Shown here: one piece after another, positions 36,326 to 45,819 of the stretch | Position numbering within the stretch: the stretch's first letter is position 1 | Layout: each line of letters opens with the position of its first letter | From: Desulfovibrio sp. | GTDB taxonomy: Bacteria > Desulfobacterota > Desulfovibrionia > Desulfovibrionales > Desulfovibrionaceae | DNA: 64,000 bases | Assembly (NCBI GenBank): GCA_030145055.1 | Contig: JAQYWK010000002.1 | Location: forward strand, 248,001 to 312,000 | Reading direction: 5' to 3' | Position numbers and translations under genes: made by a program | The notes under the pieces: model-generated | Told to the model about the DNA's origin: nothing | Seen by the model: the letters and a program-made list of their open reading frames with translations, nothing else | The model's database searches: none

Positions 36326-37921
36326 CTAATCCACCCTGTAATGACAACCAAGGCTTTCTTTGTTTTTGATTGCGGCGGCAGTTACTGAAAGAGCGGCCTG
36401 ACAACCATGAAATAAATCTATAATGGGTCGACTAAGAGGTGTTCTCTTATAAAATGACCGTAGATCCCTGTTTAAGTTCTGCAAGTCATACATGGCACGG
36501 CTAAGGCGTGCTGTGGATCTTGTTATTCCTACATAGTTCCACATAATGCTTCTAATTAGCATCCAGTCCTGAGCAATCAGAGCAGGATCTTCATTTGTAT
36601 TCGTTCCGGAGTTATCCCAATCTGGTATAGCATCCATCAGTTTTTTAGAAATACTGGCTTTTCTGCTTGCCTGCGCAACAATATCCTTGCCCGCACTATA
36701 TCCCCACAACAGCCCCTCAAGCAAAGAGGTGCTGGCAAGTCTGTTGGCACCATGAACTCCGGTACAGGAGCATTCTCCTACAGCGTAGAGCCTATCAAGG
36801 GTAGTTTTACCTTTGTCGTCAACAAGAATACCACCGCAGAAATAATGAGCGGCAGGAACCACAGGAATCGGCTTGGTATCCATATCAATACCAGCCTCGG
36901 CACACCTGCCGAAAATCGTTGGGAATCTCTCTGATAGATTATGTTCAACGTGGTTCGCAGCATCCAGATAAACACACTCTTCGCCAGTCCTAAGCATTTC
37001 TTCCTGAATCGAACGGGTGACGATATCACGCGGAGCAAGATCGGCCCTAGGATCATAGCGAGGCATAAAAGCTTCACCATAGCAGTTTACAAGCTTTGCG
37101 CCTTCACCTCGAACAGCCTCTGAAATAAGGAATCTACGGCTGGCTCTTGAGCGTGCACCCTGATAAAATGCTGTGGGATGGAACTGAACCATTTCAGAAT
37201 TAATTACTCTGACCTTGGCTCTGGTAGCCATGGCTATGCCGGACCCAATAGATCCGGTGGAATTGGTGGTATGCAGGTAAATCTGGCCAAGTCCTCCTGT
37301 TGCAAGGACTGTATAATTGGCAAGTATTGTTTCAACAGCATTGATTGATTCATTATATACATATGCTCCAAGACATTTATTACTGAGACAATATCTCATT
37401 TCAGTAGACTTGGCATGATGATGATTTGTTAAAATATCAATAGCGGTACGCTGAGTGCACACGGTTATATTATGATTTGATATAACAGCTTTTGAAAGGA
37501 CTTCCATGATGGATTGTCCAGTATGATCTGCGCAGTACAGAATACGCTGAACGGCGTGGCCGCCTTCCCTCGTAAGGCTGTATTCACCATCTTCCTCACG
37601 GGCAAAAGGAACAGGATATTTATCAAGAAGAATATGCTTTAACGCTTCAGGACCATTCCTAGTTAAGGAGCGAAGGGCTTTTGAGTAATTATAATCCCAG
37701 CCCGCAGTGCGTATATCATTCTCAAGAGTTTTTGGAGAATCCTCTGGCCCAGTATAAACAATACCACCCTGAGCAAGCCTGGTATTTCCGGTAAAAAGAT
37801 CTTCGCCTTGAGTCAGCAGAATGACTTCAACACCTTTCTCTGCTGCGGTTAAAGCGGTAATACATCCGGAAATTCCTGCCCCGATAACTAAAACTTCGGT
37901 TTTCATTCGGTTTTCTTGCAT
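36326..37921 (-). CDS. nadB: L-aspartate oxidase
   Basis: Flavoprotein of 531 residues that oxidises L-aspartate to iminoaspartate, the first step of de novo NAD synthesis. The FAD motif is VLVIGAGISGCITALTAAE. It has TRLAQGGI, GGLGQIYLHTTNS and the substrate-site EMVQFHPTAF, plus the arginine-rich SRASRRFLISEAVRGEG loop. In anaerobes fumarate is the likely electron acceptor. An alternative ATG lies five codons in; neither has a strong Shine-Dalgarno. It is last in the nadC-nadA-nadB operon. Confidence 0.95.
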   Translation of the reverse strand: MQENRMKTEVLVIGAGISGCITALTAAEKGVEVILLTQGEDLFTGNTRLAQGGIVYTGPEDSPKTLENDIRTAGWDYNYSKALRSLTRNGPEALKHILLDKYPVPFAREEDGEYSLTREGGHAVQRILYCADHTGQSIMEVLSKAVISNHNITVCTQRTAIDILTNHHHAKSTEMRYCLSNKCLGAYVYNESINAVETILANYTVLATGGLGQIYLHTTNSTGSIGSGIAMATRAKVRVINSEMVQFHPTAFYQGARSRASRRFLISEAVRGEGAKLVNCYGEAFMPRYDPRADLAPRDIVTRSIQEEMLRTGEECVYLDAANHVEHNLSERFPTIFGRCAEAGIDMDTKPIPVVPAAHYFCGGILVDDKGKTTLDRLYAVGECSCTGVHGANRLASTSLLEGLLWGYSAGKDIVAQASRKASISKKLMDAIPDWDNSGTNTNEDPALIAQDWMLIRSIMWNYVGITRSTARLSRAMYDLQNLNRDLRSFYKRTPLSRPIIDLFHGCQAALSVTAAAIKNKESLGCHYRVD

Positions 37922-37981
37922 GCCATTTATCTCAATTGACGGTAGCCATTAAGGTTTCCGGCTATAGGTTGGTTCAAGGTT

Positions 37982-39004
37982 TTAAGCGCAGACTTTAAGC
38001 ATCCTTTCAAGAGCAACTTTTGCAGGCCCTCTAATGTCATCTGAAACGTCTTCAAAGTCGGCCGTTTCGATATTCTGGAGAAGCTCTGCAAGTCTTTGTT
38101 CAGTAATTTTAGCCATACCGCTGCAAAAACTGACACTTAATGGAATAATTTTTTTATCAGGGAACAGCTGAGCTAGCCTGTAAACCAGATTAGTTTCAGT
38201 TCCGACAACTATAGTCGATCCTGCAGGTGATTCAGATACATACTGAATGAGATAGGAAGTAGAACCGTCTCCATCAGCCGCATGAACAAGTTCGGGCGGA
38301 CATTCTGGGTGAACAACAACCTTGCAACCTGGATACTGATTGCGCATGGCTTCAATCTGAGAAAGCTTAAATCTCTGATGAATCGCACAAAGTCCGGGCC
38401 ATATCAAAAGCTGTTTATCAAGAGTTTCGCTCACATCAAGATTTTCACCTTTTTTGCGGATATCAAGCAATAATCTATTTTCTTGTGGTATGCCAAGTTT
38501 ATTAGCGGTGTTAAGTGCAAGATTCTTATCAGGTAGGAAAAGAACACCGTCACCTTGATCCAGCGCCCATTTCATCATTTTAACAGCATTGGCGGACGTA
38601 CAAACAGAACCGCCGTGCTTGCCGCAAACTGTTTTCACAGCCGCGGGAGTATTAACGTAAGCCAGTGGAATTATTTTTCTGCCACTTTCATTTAATATTT
38701 TTGTGAGAACTTTATCAACCAGATCGGCAGGCGCCATATTTGCCATGACACATCCCGCTTTGGCATCAGGAATGTATATTTTCTGACTATCTTTACGAAC
38801 GATAGCCGCTGATTCTGCCATAAAATGAACACCGCAAAAAACAATATATTCAGCTTCCAGCTTTTCAATTTGGCGGGCTAGTTCAAGCGAATCACCTGCA
38901 AGATCAGTATGGGCAATAATTTCATCTGACTGGTAATGGTGTCCCAGTATTGCCAGACGTTTACCGTACTTTTCCCTTAAATCAGTAATTATTTTTGAAT
39001 ACAT
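37982..39004 (-). CDS. nadA: Quinolinate synthase A
   Basis: [4Fe-4S] enzyme of 340 residues that condenses iminoaspartate with dihydroxyacetone phosphate to quinolinate. Cluster cysteines are likely those in FCGVHFMAE, HPECPPE and SFCSGMAK; LGHHYQSDEI opens the first domain. The start is placed at the ATG 11 bases after the nadC stop, with AAGG upstream; a longer frame would overlap nadC by 37 bases. The enzyme is oxygen sensitive, consistent with an anaerobe. Confidence 0.94.
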   Translation of the reverse strand: MYSKIITDLREKYGKRLAILGHHYQSDEIIAHTDLAGDSLELARQIEKLEAEYIVFCGVHFMAESAAIVRKDSQKIYIPDAKAGCVMANMAPADLVDKVLTKILNESGRKIIPLAYVNTPAAVKTVCGKHGGSVCTSANAVKMMKWALDQGDGVLFLPDKNLALNTANKLGIPQENRLLLDIRKKGENLDVSETLDKQLLIWPGLCAIHQRFKLSQIEAMRNQYPGCKVVVHPECPPELVHAADGDGSTSYLIQYVSESPAGSTIVVGTETNLVYRLAQLFPDKKIIPLSVSFCSGMAKITEQRLAELLQNIETADFEDVSDDIRGPAKVALERMLKVCA

Positions 39005-39015
39005 TTTAATTGGCC

Positions 39016-39888
39016 TTAAACTGTGAATATCTGCATGCTCAAATCTGAACATTTTGCAGAGTGTGTTATTCTACCTACCGAAATAAAGTCCGATCCGGCT
39101 TCAGCAAGCTTAGCAATTGTTTCCAAGGTCACATTTCCGCTGATTTCTGTTTCAATTGAATCGGGGATAGTTGCAATGGAAGCCTTAGCTTCGTCAAAGC
39201 TCATATTATCAAGCATGATACGCTCAACTCCGCAAGCCACAGCCTCGTCCACTTCTTTCTGATTTCTGCATTCAACTTCGATAGGAGGGCAGGGCTCATA
39301 CTTAGCGCGGAGCTTATCAACAGCGAGGGTGATAGATCCAGCACGGTCAATATGATTGTCTTTTAGCATCAACATTTCTACAAGGTTCAACCTGTGATTT
39401 TGAGCACCACCAACCAATACTGCATATTTTTCAGGGTAGCGAAGGCCCGGAATAGTTTTTCTGGTGTCGAGAAGAATTGTTTCACTATGATCAAGAGCCT
39501 GAACATATTTATTGGTAAGGGTAGCAATGCCGGAAAGGTGAGATATGAAATTAAGCATAACTCTTTCCGCCTTAAGAAGCAGGACTGCAGGCCCCTGAAT
39601 TGCCGCAACAAGCGTACCGGCAGAAACTTTGTCACCCTCATTAACATTGAGGTGAACCTTACATTTTTTATCTTTATCTGTGAATTCGAGAATAAGCGGA
39701 ATGAGTGGAAGACCTGTGATAATAGTATCTTCTTTCGCTACAATTTGCGCGTTTGCAAGGTCTTCAGGTTCAAATACACCTAGGGAAGTCAGGTCTGGTC
39801 CGTCTTCACTTAAAGCAATTCTGATTGTAGCCATAAGAAACATTTTAGCTTCAGCCTGAAAGAAAGTATCAAATTTATTATCACTCAT
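39016..39888 (-). CDS. nadC: Quinolinate phosphoribosyltransferase
   Basis: Enzyme of 290 residues that converts quinolinate and PRPP to nicotinate mononucleotide. Signature segments are FISHLSGIATLTNKY, LDTRKTIPGLRYPEKYAV, GGAQNHRLNL and MLKDNHI. It is the first gene of the operon, with AGGTATAAC before the ATG. The upstream 179 bases separate it from the divergent mgtE. Confidence 0.95.
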   Translation of the reverse strand: MSDNKFDTFFQAEAKMFLMATIRIALSEDGPDLTSLGVFEPEDLANAQIVAKEDTIITGLPLIPLILEFTDKDKKCKVHLNVNEGDKVSAGTLVAAIQGPAVLLLKAERVMLNFISHLSGIATLTNKYVQALDHSETILLDTRKTIPGLRYPEKYAVLVGGAQNHRLNLVEMLMLKDNHIDRAGSITLAVDKLRAKYEPCPPIEVECRNQKEVDEAVACGVERIMLDNMSFDEAKASIATIPDSIETEISGNVTLETIAKLAEAGSDFISVGRITHSAKCSDLSMQIFTV

Positions 39889-40067
39889 GTTATACCTATA
39901 AATATTTTAAACAATTAATTTACGATTGATAAGATTATGCTGTAATTTTTGGTATCCGTTTTTTTCAAGGGACACAAGGGCTGAGAAGGATTTCACAAAG
40001 TAAATTAATAAACGATATGTATTAAGAAATTTTGACCTTTAGTTGTATTTGGGATAGTTGGAGCGCC

Positions 40068-41420
40068 ATGAGTAAGGCAAAAGGAATACCTGAACCACTC
40101 AGAAAATGGCAAGAAAGCGGTAAAGGACTCGCCGGGAAAGTTGACCAGCGGGTTTTTGATGCAATGCATCCTGCGGATGCTGCAGATCACATTGAAGAAT
40201 TGGGACTTGAAGAACAGGTTAAGTTCATTAAGCAACTCCCGATTAGTGCTGCCGCCGACTCCATTGCTGAGATGGAAAAATACGACCAGCGAGAACTGAT
40301 AGAAAGACTTAACATAGGACTGGCTGCTCGAATTCTGGAATTCATGTCTCCAGATGATGCAACAGACATTATTGAAGGTCTTGATGATGATCTGCGCGAA
40401 AGTTTGTTACGTCAGATTAAAGCTGAAGATAGAGAAGAAATTTCTACTCTTCTCACCTTTGATCCCGAAACAGCTGGTGGTGTTATGAATACTGAAGTAG
40501 CAATACTTCATGAAGACTTTACTGTGGACCAAGCAATTGCCTCGATCCGCGCAGAAGTTGAAGACAAAAGTATTCCCTATTACGCTTACCTTGTTGATAG
40601 TCGTAACCATTTAACCGGTGCGGTTTCCTTACGTGATCTTCTAATTTCTCGCCCCGGTAAAAAGCTCAAAGAATTTACTCAAAATCAGCATCTTATTTCT
40701 GTCACCTATGAAGTCGACAAAGAAGAAGTGGCGAAACTTATTGGTCACTACAATTTTCTCGCAATGCCCGTCACAGATTTTGATCACAGACTGCTTGGAG
40801 TGGTTACAGTTGATGATGTTATCGACATCATCAATGAAGAGGCCAGCGAAGATATGCAGTCAATGGTTGGTGCGGGTACTGACGAAACCACCGATTCCCC
40901 TTGGACATATTCCGTAAAGAAGAGGTTACCGTGGCTGGTGATTAACGTCGCTAACTCAGCCATATCAGCTTGGGTGGTTCATTTATTCGAAGCAAATATT
41001 GCTAAGATGGCGATCTTGGCCGTTCTTATGCCGATTGTTGCAAATCAGGCGGGAAATACAGGGCAGCAAGCTCTTGCCGTTATGATCAGACAATTTGCCA
41101 CAGAAACATTTGATCGTAAAAAATCATGGCAAGCTGTTTTCCGCGAGCTAAAAATAGGACTCGCAAACGGTGTCTGCATATCACTACTGGTCCTGCTCGC
41201 GGTTTACCTACTGACAGACAACTCCGCACTAGCAATGGTAATGTCAGGCGCATTATTCATAGACATGCTCATGGGAGCAGTAGTCGGCGGAGCTATACCA
41301 ATCATCCTAAAAGAATTCGGACGTGATCCAGCTCAGGCTTCTTCTATATTTCTTACTACCATCACCGATAGTTTAGGATTTTTATCACTACTTGGGCTTG
41401 CCGGAATATTTTTGCTTTAA
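40068..41420 (+). CDS. mgtE: Magnesium transporter MgtE
   Basis: Gated magnesium channel of 450 residues. It has a helical N domain (about 15-125, MHPADAADHIEELG, MSPDDATDIIEGL), two CBS domains (about 130-255) that sense magnesium, a plug helix and a C-terminal five-helix pore domain (PIVANQAGNTGQQALAVMIR, DMLMGAVVGGAIPIIL). The ATG with GGAGCGCC upstream is preferred over a start 12 codons earlier. It is monocistronic. No riboswitch-like structure is evident upstream. Confidence 0.94.
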   Translation: MSKAKGIPEPLRKWQESGKGLAGKVDQRVFDAMHPADAADHIEELGLEEQVKFIKQLPISAAADSIAEMEKYDQRELIERLNIGLAARILEFMSPDDATDIIEGLDDDLRESLLRQIKAEDREEISTLLTFDPETAGGVMNTEVAILHEDFTVDQAIASIRAEVEDKSIPYYAYLVDSRNHLTGAVSLRDLLISRPGKKLKEFTQNQHLISVTYEVDKEEVAKLIGHYNFLAMPVTDFDHRLLGVVTVDDVIDIINEEASEDMQSMVGAGTDETTDSPWTYSVKKRLPWLVINVANSAISAWVVHLFEANIAKMAILAVLMPIVANQAGNTGQQALAVMIRQFATETFDRKKSWQAVFRELKIGLANGVCISLLVLLAVYLLTDNSALAMVMSGALFIDMLMGAVVGGAIPIILKEFGRDPAQASSIFLTTITDSLGFLSLLGLAGIFLL

Positions 41421-41438
41421 TAAAGGTTGGCTATGTTG

Positions 41439-41455
41439 TGCCTCCGGCGGCTTAC
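41439..41455. repeat. Intergenic repeat TGCCTCCGGCGGCTTAC, copy 1
   Basis: A 17-base element between mgtE and the adk terminator. A 16/17 match lies at 43310-43326. In minus orientation it reads GTAAGCCGCCGGAGGCA. Confidence 0.5.
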
Positions 41456-41477
41456 CCATTTTTTTTAGTTGCCCAGC

Positions 41478-41513
41478 AAAAAGCCCCTCTACCTTTCGGT
41501 AGGGGGGCTTTAT
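41478..41513. terminator. Terminator between mgtE and adk
   Basis: A stem built on AAAGCCCC and CTACC pairs around a GAAA tetraloop (minus strand), with one size mismatch, and TTTTT follows on the minus side. It mainly serves adk; on the plus side it is T-poor. Confidence 0.85.
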
Positions 41514-41536
41514 AATGCAATCTGGTAAGAACCGGA

Positions 41537-42208
41537 TTATACGAGCTGAGCCATAAGAGTTTCTTTGATAGAATCAATTGTGCCTTCGCCGTCAAGTGTG
41601 ATGTACTTGAATCCAGCTTTAGCTGCGAGATCTTTGTAGAAGTATGCTGCTGCAACAGTACCAGTAGTTTCATCATAGTAGATGTCATGGCGTTTGTTGA
41701 TTGCGTCTCCGTCCTGATCGTCAGCACGTTCGGTAAGAGCACCGCCACATACACGACAAACATCACCTTCAGGCTTAATAGCGTCGATGAATTTGTTGTT
41801 AGGGTGGTTAGGATCATTTTCGCAAAGGCGACGACCCATGATGCGGTTTTTAGCAACTTCGCGAGGAAGAAGAATTTCGATAACGTAATCAAGTTTTACG
41901 CCGTCTTTTTCAAGAGCTTCCCAAAGTTTCTGAGCCTGAACGATGGAGCGTGGGAAACCGTCAAGCAACCAGCCGTTTTCGTCGGAAGACTGAAGAACGT
42001 CTAGAACCATTGGAATAGTAATATCATCAGGAACGAGTTCGCCCTTTTCGATGAATGCTTTAGCTTTCATTCCAAGCTCAGTTCCGCCACCAATGTGTTT
42101 ACGGAAAATTGCACCTGATTCAATGTGATCAAGTTCAAATTTTTTCTTAGCTAGTGCGCCCTGAGTTCCTTTACCACTACCGTTAGGTCCAAAAATAAGA
42201 ATATTCAT
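41537..42208 (-). CDS. adk: Adenylate kinase, metal-lid type
   Basis: Phosphotransferase of 223 residues that equilibrates ATP + AMP with 2 ADP. The P-loop is GPNGSGKGT (7-15), with the AMP motif LLDGFPRS (81-88). The lid has Cys129, His135, Cys151 and Cys154, the same positions that bind Zn, Co or Fe in Desulfovibrio gigas adenylate kinase. The start is fixed by an AGGAGG site; the frame extends 19 codons upstream. It is last in the hem-tilS-adk run. Confidence 0.96.
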   Translation of the reverse strand: MNILIFGPNGSGKGTQGALAKKKFELDHIESGAIFRKHIGGGTELGMKAKAFIEKGELVPDDITIPMVLDVLQSSDENGWLLDGFPRSIVQAQKLWEALEKDGVKLDYVIEILLPREVAKNRIMGRRLCENDPNHPNNKFIDAIKPEGDVCRVCGGALTERADDQDGDAINKRHDIYYDETTGTVAAAYFYKDLAAKAGFKYITLDGEGTIDSIKETLMAQLV

Positions 42209-42271
42209 CTGTAGTCCTCCTAAAGAATTAGTAACAAATTTCACAAGCTCTAATCCGAGATTCATTAACTG

Positions 42272-43306
42272 TCAATATCTCTGAGAAATTTTGAACACTA
42301 TACCTTGCTTATTAATTGTCGCTGTTTTGTCAGATGGAAACTGAAATACAGCACCAGTCTTCTTCGCAACATAACCGTTTTCCAAAAGATTTATAGAGTC
42401 AGCAAGAGCATGTCCTGTACCCAAAAGCTCAATAATTTTTTTATACAAACGACACCTCAAAGCAGGGTGACATGCATTCAAAATCTTTGCCTGCGCAAAA
42501 AAAGACCCATCTTCCAATCGCTCAATTTGATCTAGACACTTATTAATTTCCAAGTTCCAGTAATCCGAATCCAAATCGGCCTGATTTTTAAGCCTAGCGA
42601 CATTTGTACCAAAACTTGGATTCTCATTAAGCAAAAGAGGAATAATATTATTTCGAACCCTATTGCGGGTATACTTATCAGAGGAGTTACTTTTATCCTC
42701 ACGCCACGGACAATTTATGCTTTTAAGAAACGACTCAAGTTGCTGCTTATTCGTCTCTAAAAGAGGGCGTAAGAGCTTTCGATCCGAATCATACCCATCC
42801 ATCCCCGCAAGGGCAGGCCAACCTGTACCGCGAATAAGGCGCATCACGACGTCTTCGCACAAATCGCCAAGGTGATGCGCAAGCAATAAAAAATCCGCAT
42901 CATATTTGTTCAAGCAGTTGTTGAAGAAATTATATCTCAAAATCCGCCCGGCTTCTTCAAGTCCAATGGAATTAAGTTCAGCGTAACCTTCAACATCTAC
43001 GCTTTTTTTCTCAAAACCAACACCAAGCTCTGCACACATATTCTCAACAAAAACAGATTCTTCGACTGATGCATCCCGCAAATTATGATCCACATGAGCA
43101 CAAAAAACCCTGCCACCAGATCTTCTGGCTAGCAGGGTAGATATAATCAACAAAGCCGTAGAATCAATTCCGCCCGAAACAGCTACAAGAATCTTCTTTG
43201 ACGTAAAATTAACACCAGATTTAAGAATGCCAAATTTCTCAATATCAAGGCAGAAACGCGCTTGCGAAGAGTCTAATTCTTGTAATGACCTTGGCAGTAG
43301 TGCCAT
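42272..43306 (-). CDS. tilS: tRNA(Ile)-lysidine synthase
   Basis: N-type ATP pyrophosphatase of 344 residues that converts C34 of the AUA-reading tRNA-Ile to lysidine. The PP-loop is VSGGIDST (43-50), and LLAHHLGDLCEDVVMRLIRGTG and RNRVRNNIIPLL are further TilS signatures. It has a short C-terminal region, as in smaller TilS enzymes. The Shine-Dalgarno GGAGG lies inside the 17-base intergenic repeat that also holds the stop of the upstream gene. Confidence 0.93.
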   Translation of the reverse strand: MALLPRSLQELDSSQARFCLDIEKFGILKSGVNFTSKKILVAVSGGIDSTALLIISTLLARRSGGRVFCAHVDHNLRDASVEESVFVENMCAELGVGFEKKSVDVEGYAELNSIGLEEAGRILRYNFFNNCLNKYDADFLLLAHHLGDLCEDVVMRLIRGTGWPALAGMDGYDSDRKLLRPLLETNKQQLESFLKSINCPWREDKSNSSDKYTRNRVRNNIIPLLLNENPSFGTNVARLKNQADLDSDYWNLEINKCLDQIERLEDGSFFAQAKILNACHPALRCRLYKKIIELLGTGHALADSINLLENGYVAKKTGAVFQFPSDKTATINKQGIVFKISQRY

Positions 43307-43309
43307 TTA

Positions 43310-43326
43310 TGCCTCCGACGGCTTAC
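43310..43326. repeat. Intergenic repeat TGCCTCCGACGGCTTAC, copy 2
   Basis: It differs from the copy at 41439 by one base. It covers the stop of the 111-residue gene and, on the minus strand, supplies the GGAGG used by tilS. Confidence 0.5.
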
Positions 43327-43658
43327 AAAGAGACATCAAGATCATCAATAAATTTATCTATGTAATCTAACATGTGATTGCGTTGTTCTTTTGTTGCATA
43401 ACAAACGCAGGAACAGCGCAGCTTGTTGCGTCCTCGAACGAGCAGTTCTACACTGATTGCGCTTTCGGTTATTTCTAGAGCCATGAAGTAGGGACCACAT
43501 TCATTCAAGTGTTCTTTCTGCTCATCTTGCAAAAGCTCGTTTGGAACTGGAATGTAGAAAAGATCATCAAGTCCACCTGTGAATTCCAGTTCTGTTAGTG
43601 CATTGGAAATCTTTTTTAGATCAGTTTCGTATATGTCTTCAAGTAGATAGGTTCTCAT
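43323..43658 (-). CDS. Hypothetical 111-residue protein
   Basis: Small acidic cytosolic protein I do not recognise. A mixed alpha/beta pattern is apparent (YFMALEITESAISVELLVRG, then LRCSCVCYAT). Three cysteines cluster in CSCVC, but no paired zinc motif exists. AAGGATAT precedes the ATG. It lies between hemA and tilS on the same strand, so it is probably co-transcribed; the context gives no function. Confidence 0.7.
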   Translation of the reverse strand: MRTYLLEDIYETDLKKISNALTELEFTGGLDDLFYIPVPNELLQDEQKEHLNECGPYFMALEITESAISVELLVRGRNKLRCSCVCYATKEQRNHMLDYIDKFIDDLDVSL

Positions 43659-43675
43659 TTAAATATCCTTAAACT

Positions 43676-44986
43676 TTAAGCTTTTGGTTTCTTACGTTTA
43701 CAATGCGCATCTGGTGGAATGGTATCGTTGTCCAGATTAAACATGCGTCTGGCAAGATCAACAAACCTGTCCGCCGCGCCTTCTTCTTCTGTTCTGCGCT
43801 TTAGGAACGAGACAGGTTCGTGGAGAAGTTTTTTACCAATAGAGAGGGCCATGAATTCGAGAGCCTCTTTGGTTTTGTCGTCAACATCGCCTAGTCTTTT
43901 TAAAGTCTTGGCTAGTTCGGCCTGAGCTATGCCTTCACTGCGATTAAACAGGTCAACAATGGTGGGCTGTAGATCAAGCGAATTAATCCAATTACCGAAA
44001 GAAAGAGTCTCAGATTCAACGATAGAACTAGCTTTTACGGCTTCGTCTTCGCGCTGAGACATGTTTTCTTCGACTACGTCTTTGAGGTCATCAATATCGT
44101 ATAAGTATACGTTATCAAGGCTGTTTACGTCTGGATCAATGTCACGTGGAACCGCAATGTCGATAAAAAACATCGGACGAAATTTGCGCTTCTTAATGAC
44201 CTTTTTCATTTCCTTAGCTTTAATGACAGCATGCGGTGCTCCGGTGGAGCTGATGATGATGTCAGTATCGCTTAAGTAGTCATATAAGCTTTCAAAAGGA
44301 ATTGGTTCGCCATTCATCTTTTTAGCTAGCTCTTGCGCGTTAGAGAGGGTTCTATTGGCAATGCGAATTTCTTCAACTCCGCTGTTAAGCAGGTGAGTTG
44401 CTGCAAGCTCCGCCATTTCACCAGCCCCGATGAGCATAGCTTTCTGACCTTTTAGTTCACCAAAAATCTTCTTAGCAAGCTCTACTGCGGCGTAACTAAT
44501 AGATACGGCGCTTGAAGCTATTAAAGTTTCGGTACGAACCCGTTTAGCTACGAAAAATGCTTTGTGCAGCATTCTGTTAATGATAACTCTGGCAGCTCCG
44601 GCTTCGACAGCATTACGATACGAATCTTTAAGCTGACCGAGTATTTGAGGTTCGCCGACTATCATTGAATCGAGACTGCAAGCCACTCTGAATAGGTGAT
44701 TAACGGCTTTAAGGTCTTTATGACAGTAGGTGTTGGGTTCGAGATCTGATCTGGAACCGGAACACTTATTAGCCCAGTATGTGAGGATTTCACTTTCAGT
44801 GATAGCCTCAGAACATACGACGAGAATCTCAACTCTGTTGCAAGTGGAAAGCGCCATTACTTCACGAACACCAATATCAAGAAGTCCTGCTTCGAACTCT
44901 TCAACATTGGTCAGCGCGTAACGTTCACGAATATCCACACCTGCAGATTTGTGATTGAGACCTATAAGATAAATATTATGATCCAT
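43676..44986 (-). CDS. hemA: Glutamyl-tRNA reductase
   Basis: NADPH enzyme of 436 residues that reduces Glu-tRNA to glutamate-1-semialdehyde, the first step of C5 tetrapyrrole synthesis. GLNHKSAGVDIRE and the catalytic cysteine Cys49 in LSTCNRVEI are clear. A Rossmann domain (AMLIGAGEMAELAA) and a C-terminal dimerisation domain follow. It starts five bases after ccsA with no strong Shine-Dalgarno. Confidence 0.96.
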   Translation of the reverse strand: MDHNIYLIGLNHKSAGVDIRERYALTNVEEFEAGLLDIGVREVMALSTCNRVEILVVCSEAITESEILTYWANKCSGSRSDLEPNTYCHKDLKAVNHLFRVACSLDSMIVGEPQILGQLKDSYRNAVEAGAARVIINRMLHKAFFVAKRVRTETLIASSAVSISYAAVELAKKIFGELKGQKAMLIGAGEMAELAATHLLNSGVEEIRIANRTLSNAQELAKKMNGEPIPFESLYDYLSDTDIIISSTGAPHAVIKAKEMKKVIKKRKFRPMFFIDIAVPRDIDPDVNSLDNVYLYDIDDLKDVVEENMSQREDEAVKASSIVESETLSFGNWINSLDLQPTIVDLFNRSEGIAQAELAKTLKRLGDVDDKTKEALEFMALSIGKKLLHEPVSFLKRRTEEEGAADRFVDLARRMFNLDNDTIPPDAHCKRKKPKA

Positions 44987-44991
44987 AAAAA

Positions 44992-45819
44992 TCAGGCTTT
45001 AAAGTTATGGTGAGTAGGGATAAAGAAATTGATTCCCCACAGTGATATCATGGTGATAACGAAAACGATGATCACCAGAATTGCCGGTTTTTTGCCTCTC
45101 CAGCCAACGATTGTGCGCTGATGGAAAAGGAATGCAAATAAAAACCAGACCAATAACGTAACGATTTCTTTCGGATCCCATGAGAACATTTTAGTAAAAG
45201 TTCCACGCGCCCACAGGAACCCGGCGGCGAGTCCTAACGTATAGAGCGGGAAACCAATCATAATTGCCCAATGGTTCACACGATCGAAGGTATTTAAAGA
45301 AGGCATCTCTTTACCGAATGCAGTAAGATTGGCCTTCGTTTTAATCTTATTATTCAAATAGATAAACGCTACCCCTGCCCCCGCAGCCATTGCCATCAAG
45401 GCAATGCTTACGAATATAGTTCCTATATGGAGGCCGATGAAAAGGCCAGCCAGATGGGCGGGGAGAGTCACTTTAAGACTTTGAGCCGCAAGTGACGCGA
45501 TAAATAGCAACAGGGCCAAAGGCGAGGCTGTAAGCGCAAAGAAAGTATTGCGTATTTTCCACCAGAGACCGAAGTACACCAGAATAAAACTCCAGCCGAG
45601 CAGGCTGAAATAAAAGAATCCGCCAGTAAGCACAGTTCCTTTATATACGGTAATGGCGAGCAGTAAATCGAGAGAATGCAATGCAAATCCGCCGATAGCG
45701 CACAGATTTCCAAGCTTACCCATTATGGGATTATTTTTAAAAGCGCCTGCTATGAAGAAAATCATCCCCATCAAATACAGGGCTATAATCACGTATTGAA
45801 AGAACTCAAACAAAGTCAT
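44992..45819 (-). CDS. CcsA/HemX-type cytochrome c assembly protein
   Basis: Membrane protein of 275 residues with about eight hydrophobic segments, of the CcsA (ResC/HemX) family that handles heme for system II cytochrome c assembly. The WWD-like stretch is degenerate here; conserved features include GLHIGTIFVSIALM, MFSWDPKEIVTLLVW and GWRGKKPA. In this gene order it may be a HemX-like protein affecting HemA rather than a true CcsA. It overlaps the upstream precorrin-2 dehydrogenase gene by 14 bases. Confidence 0.82.
   Translation of the reverse strand: MTLFEFFQYVIIALYLMGMIFFIAGAFKNNPIMGKLGNLCAIGGFALHSLDLLLAITVYKGTVLTGGFFYFSLLGWSFILVYFGLWWKIRNTFFALTASPLALLLFIASLAAQSLKVTLPAHLAGLFIGLHIGTIFVSIALMAMAAGAGVAFIYLNNKIKTKANLTAFGKEMPSLNTFDRVNHWAIMIGFPLYTLGLAAGFLWARGTFTKMFSWDPKEIVTLLVWFLFAFLFHQRTIVGWRGKKPAILVIIVFVITMISLWGINFFIPTHHNFKA

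Noticed and set aside
39889-40067. Magnesium (M-box) riboswitch before mgtE
   Set aside because: The region is short and shows none of the conserved helices.
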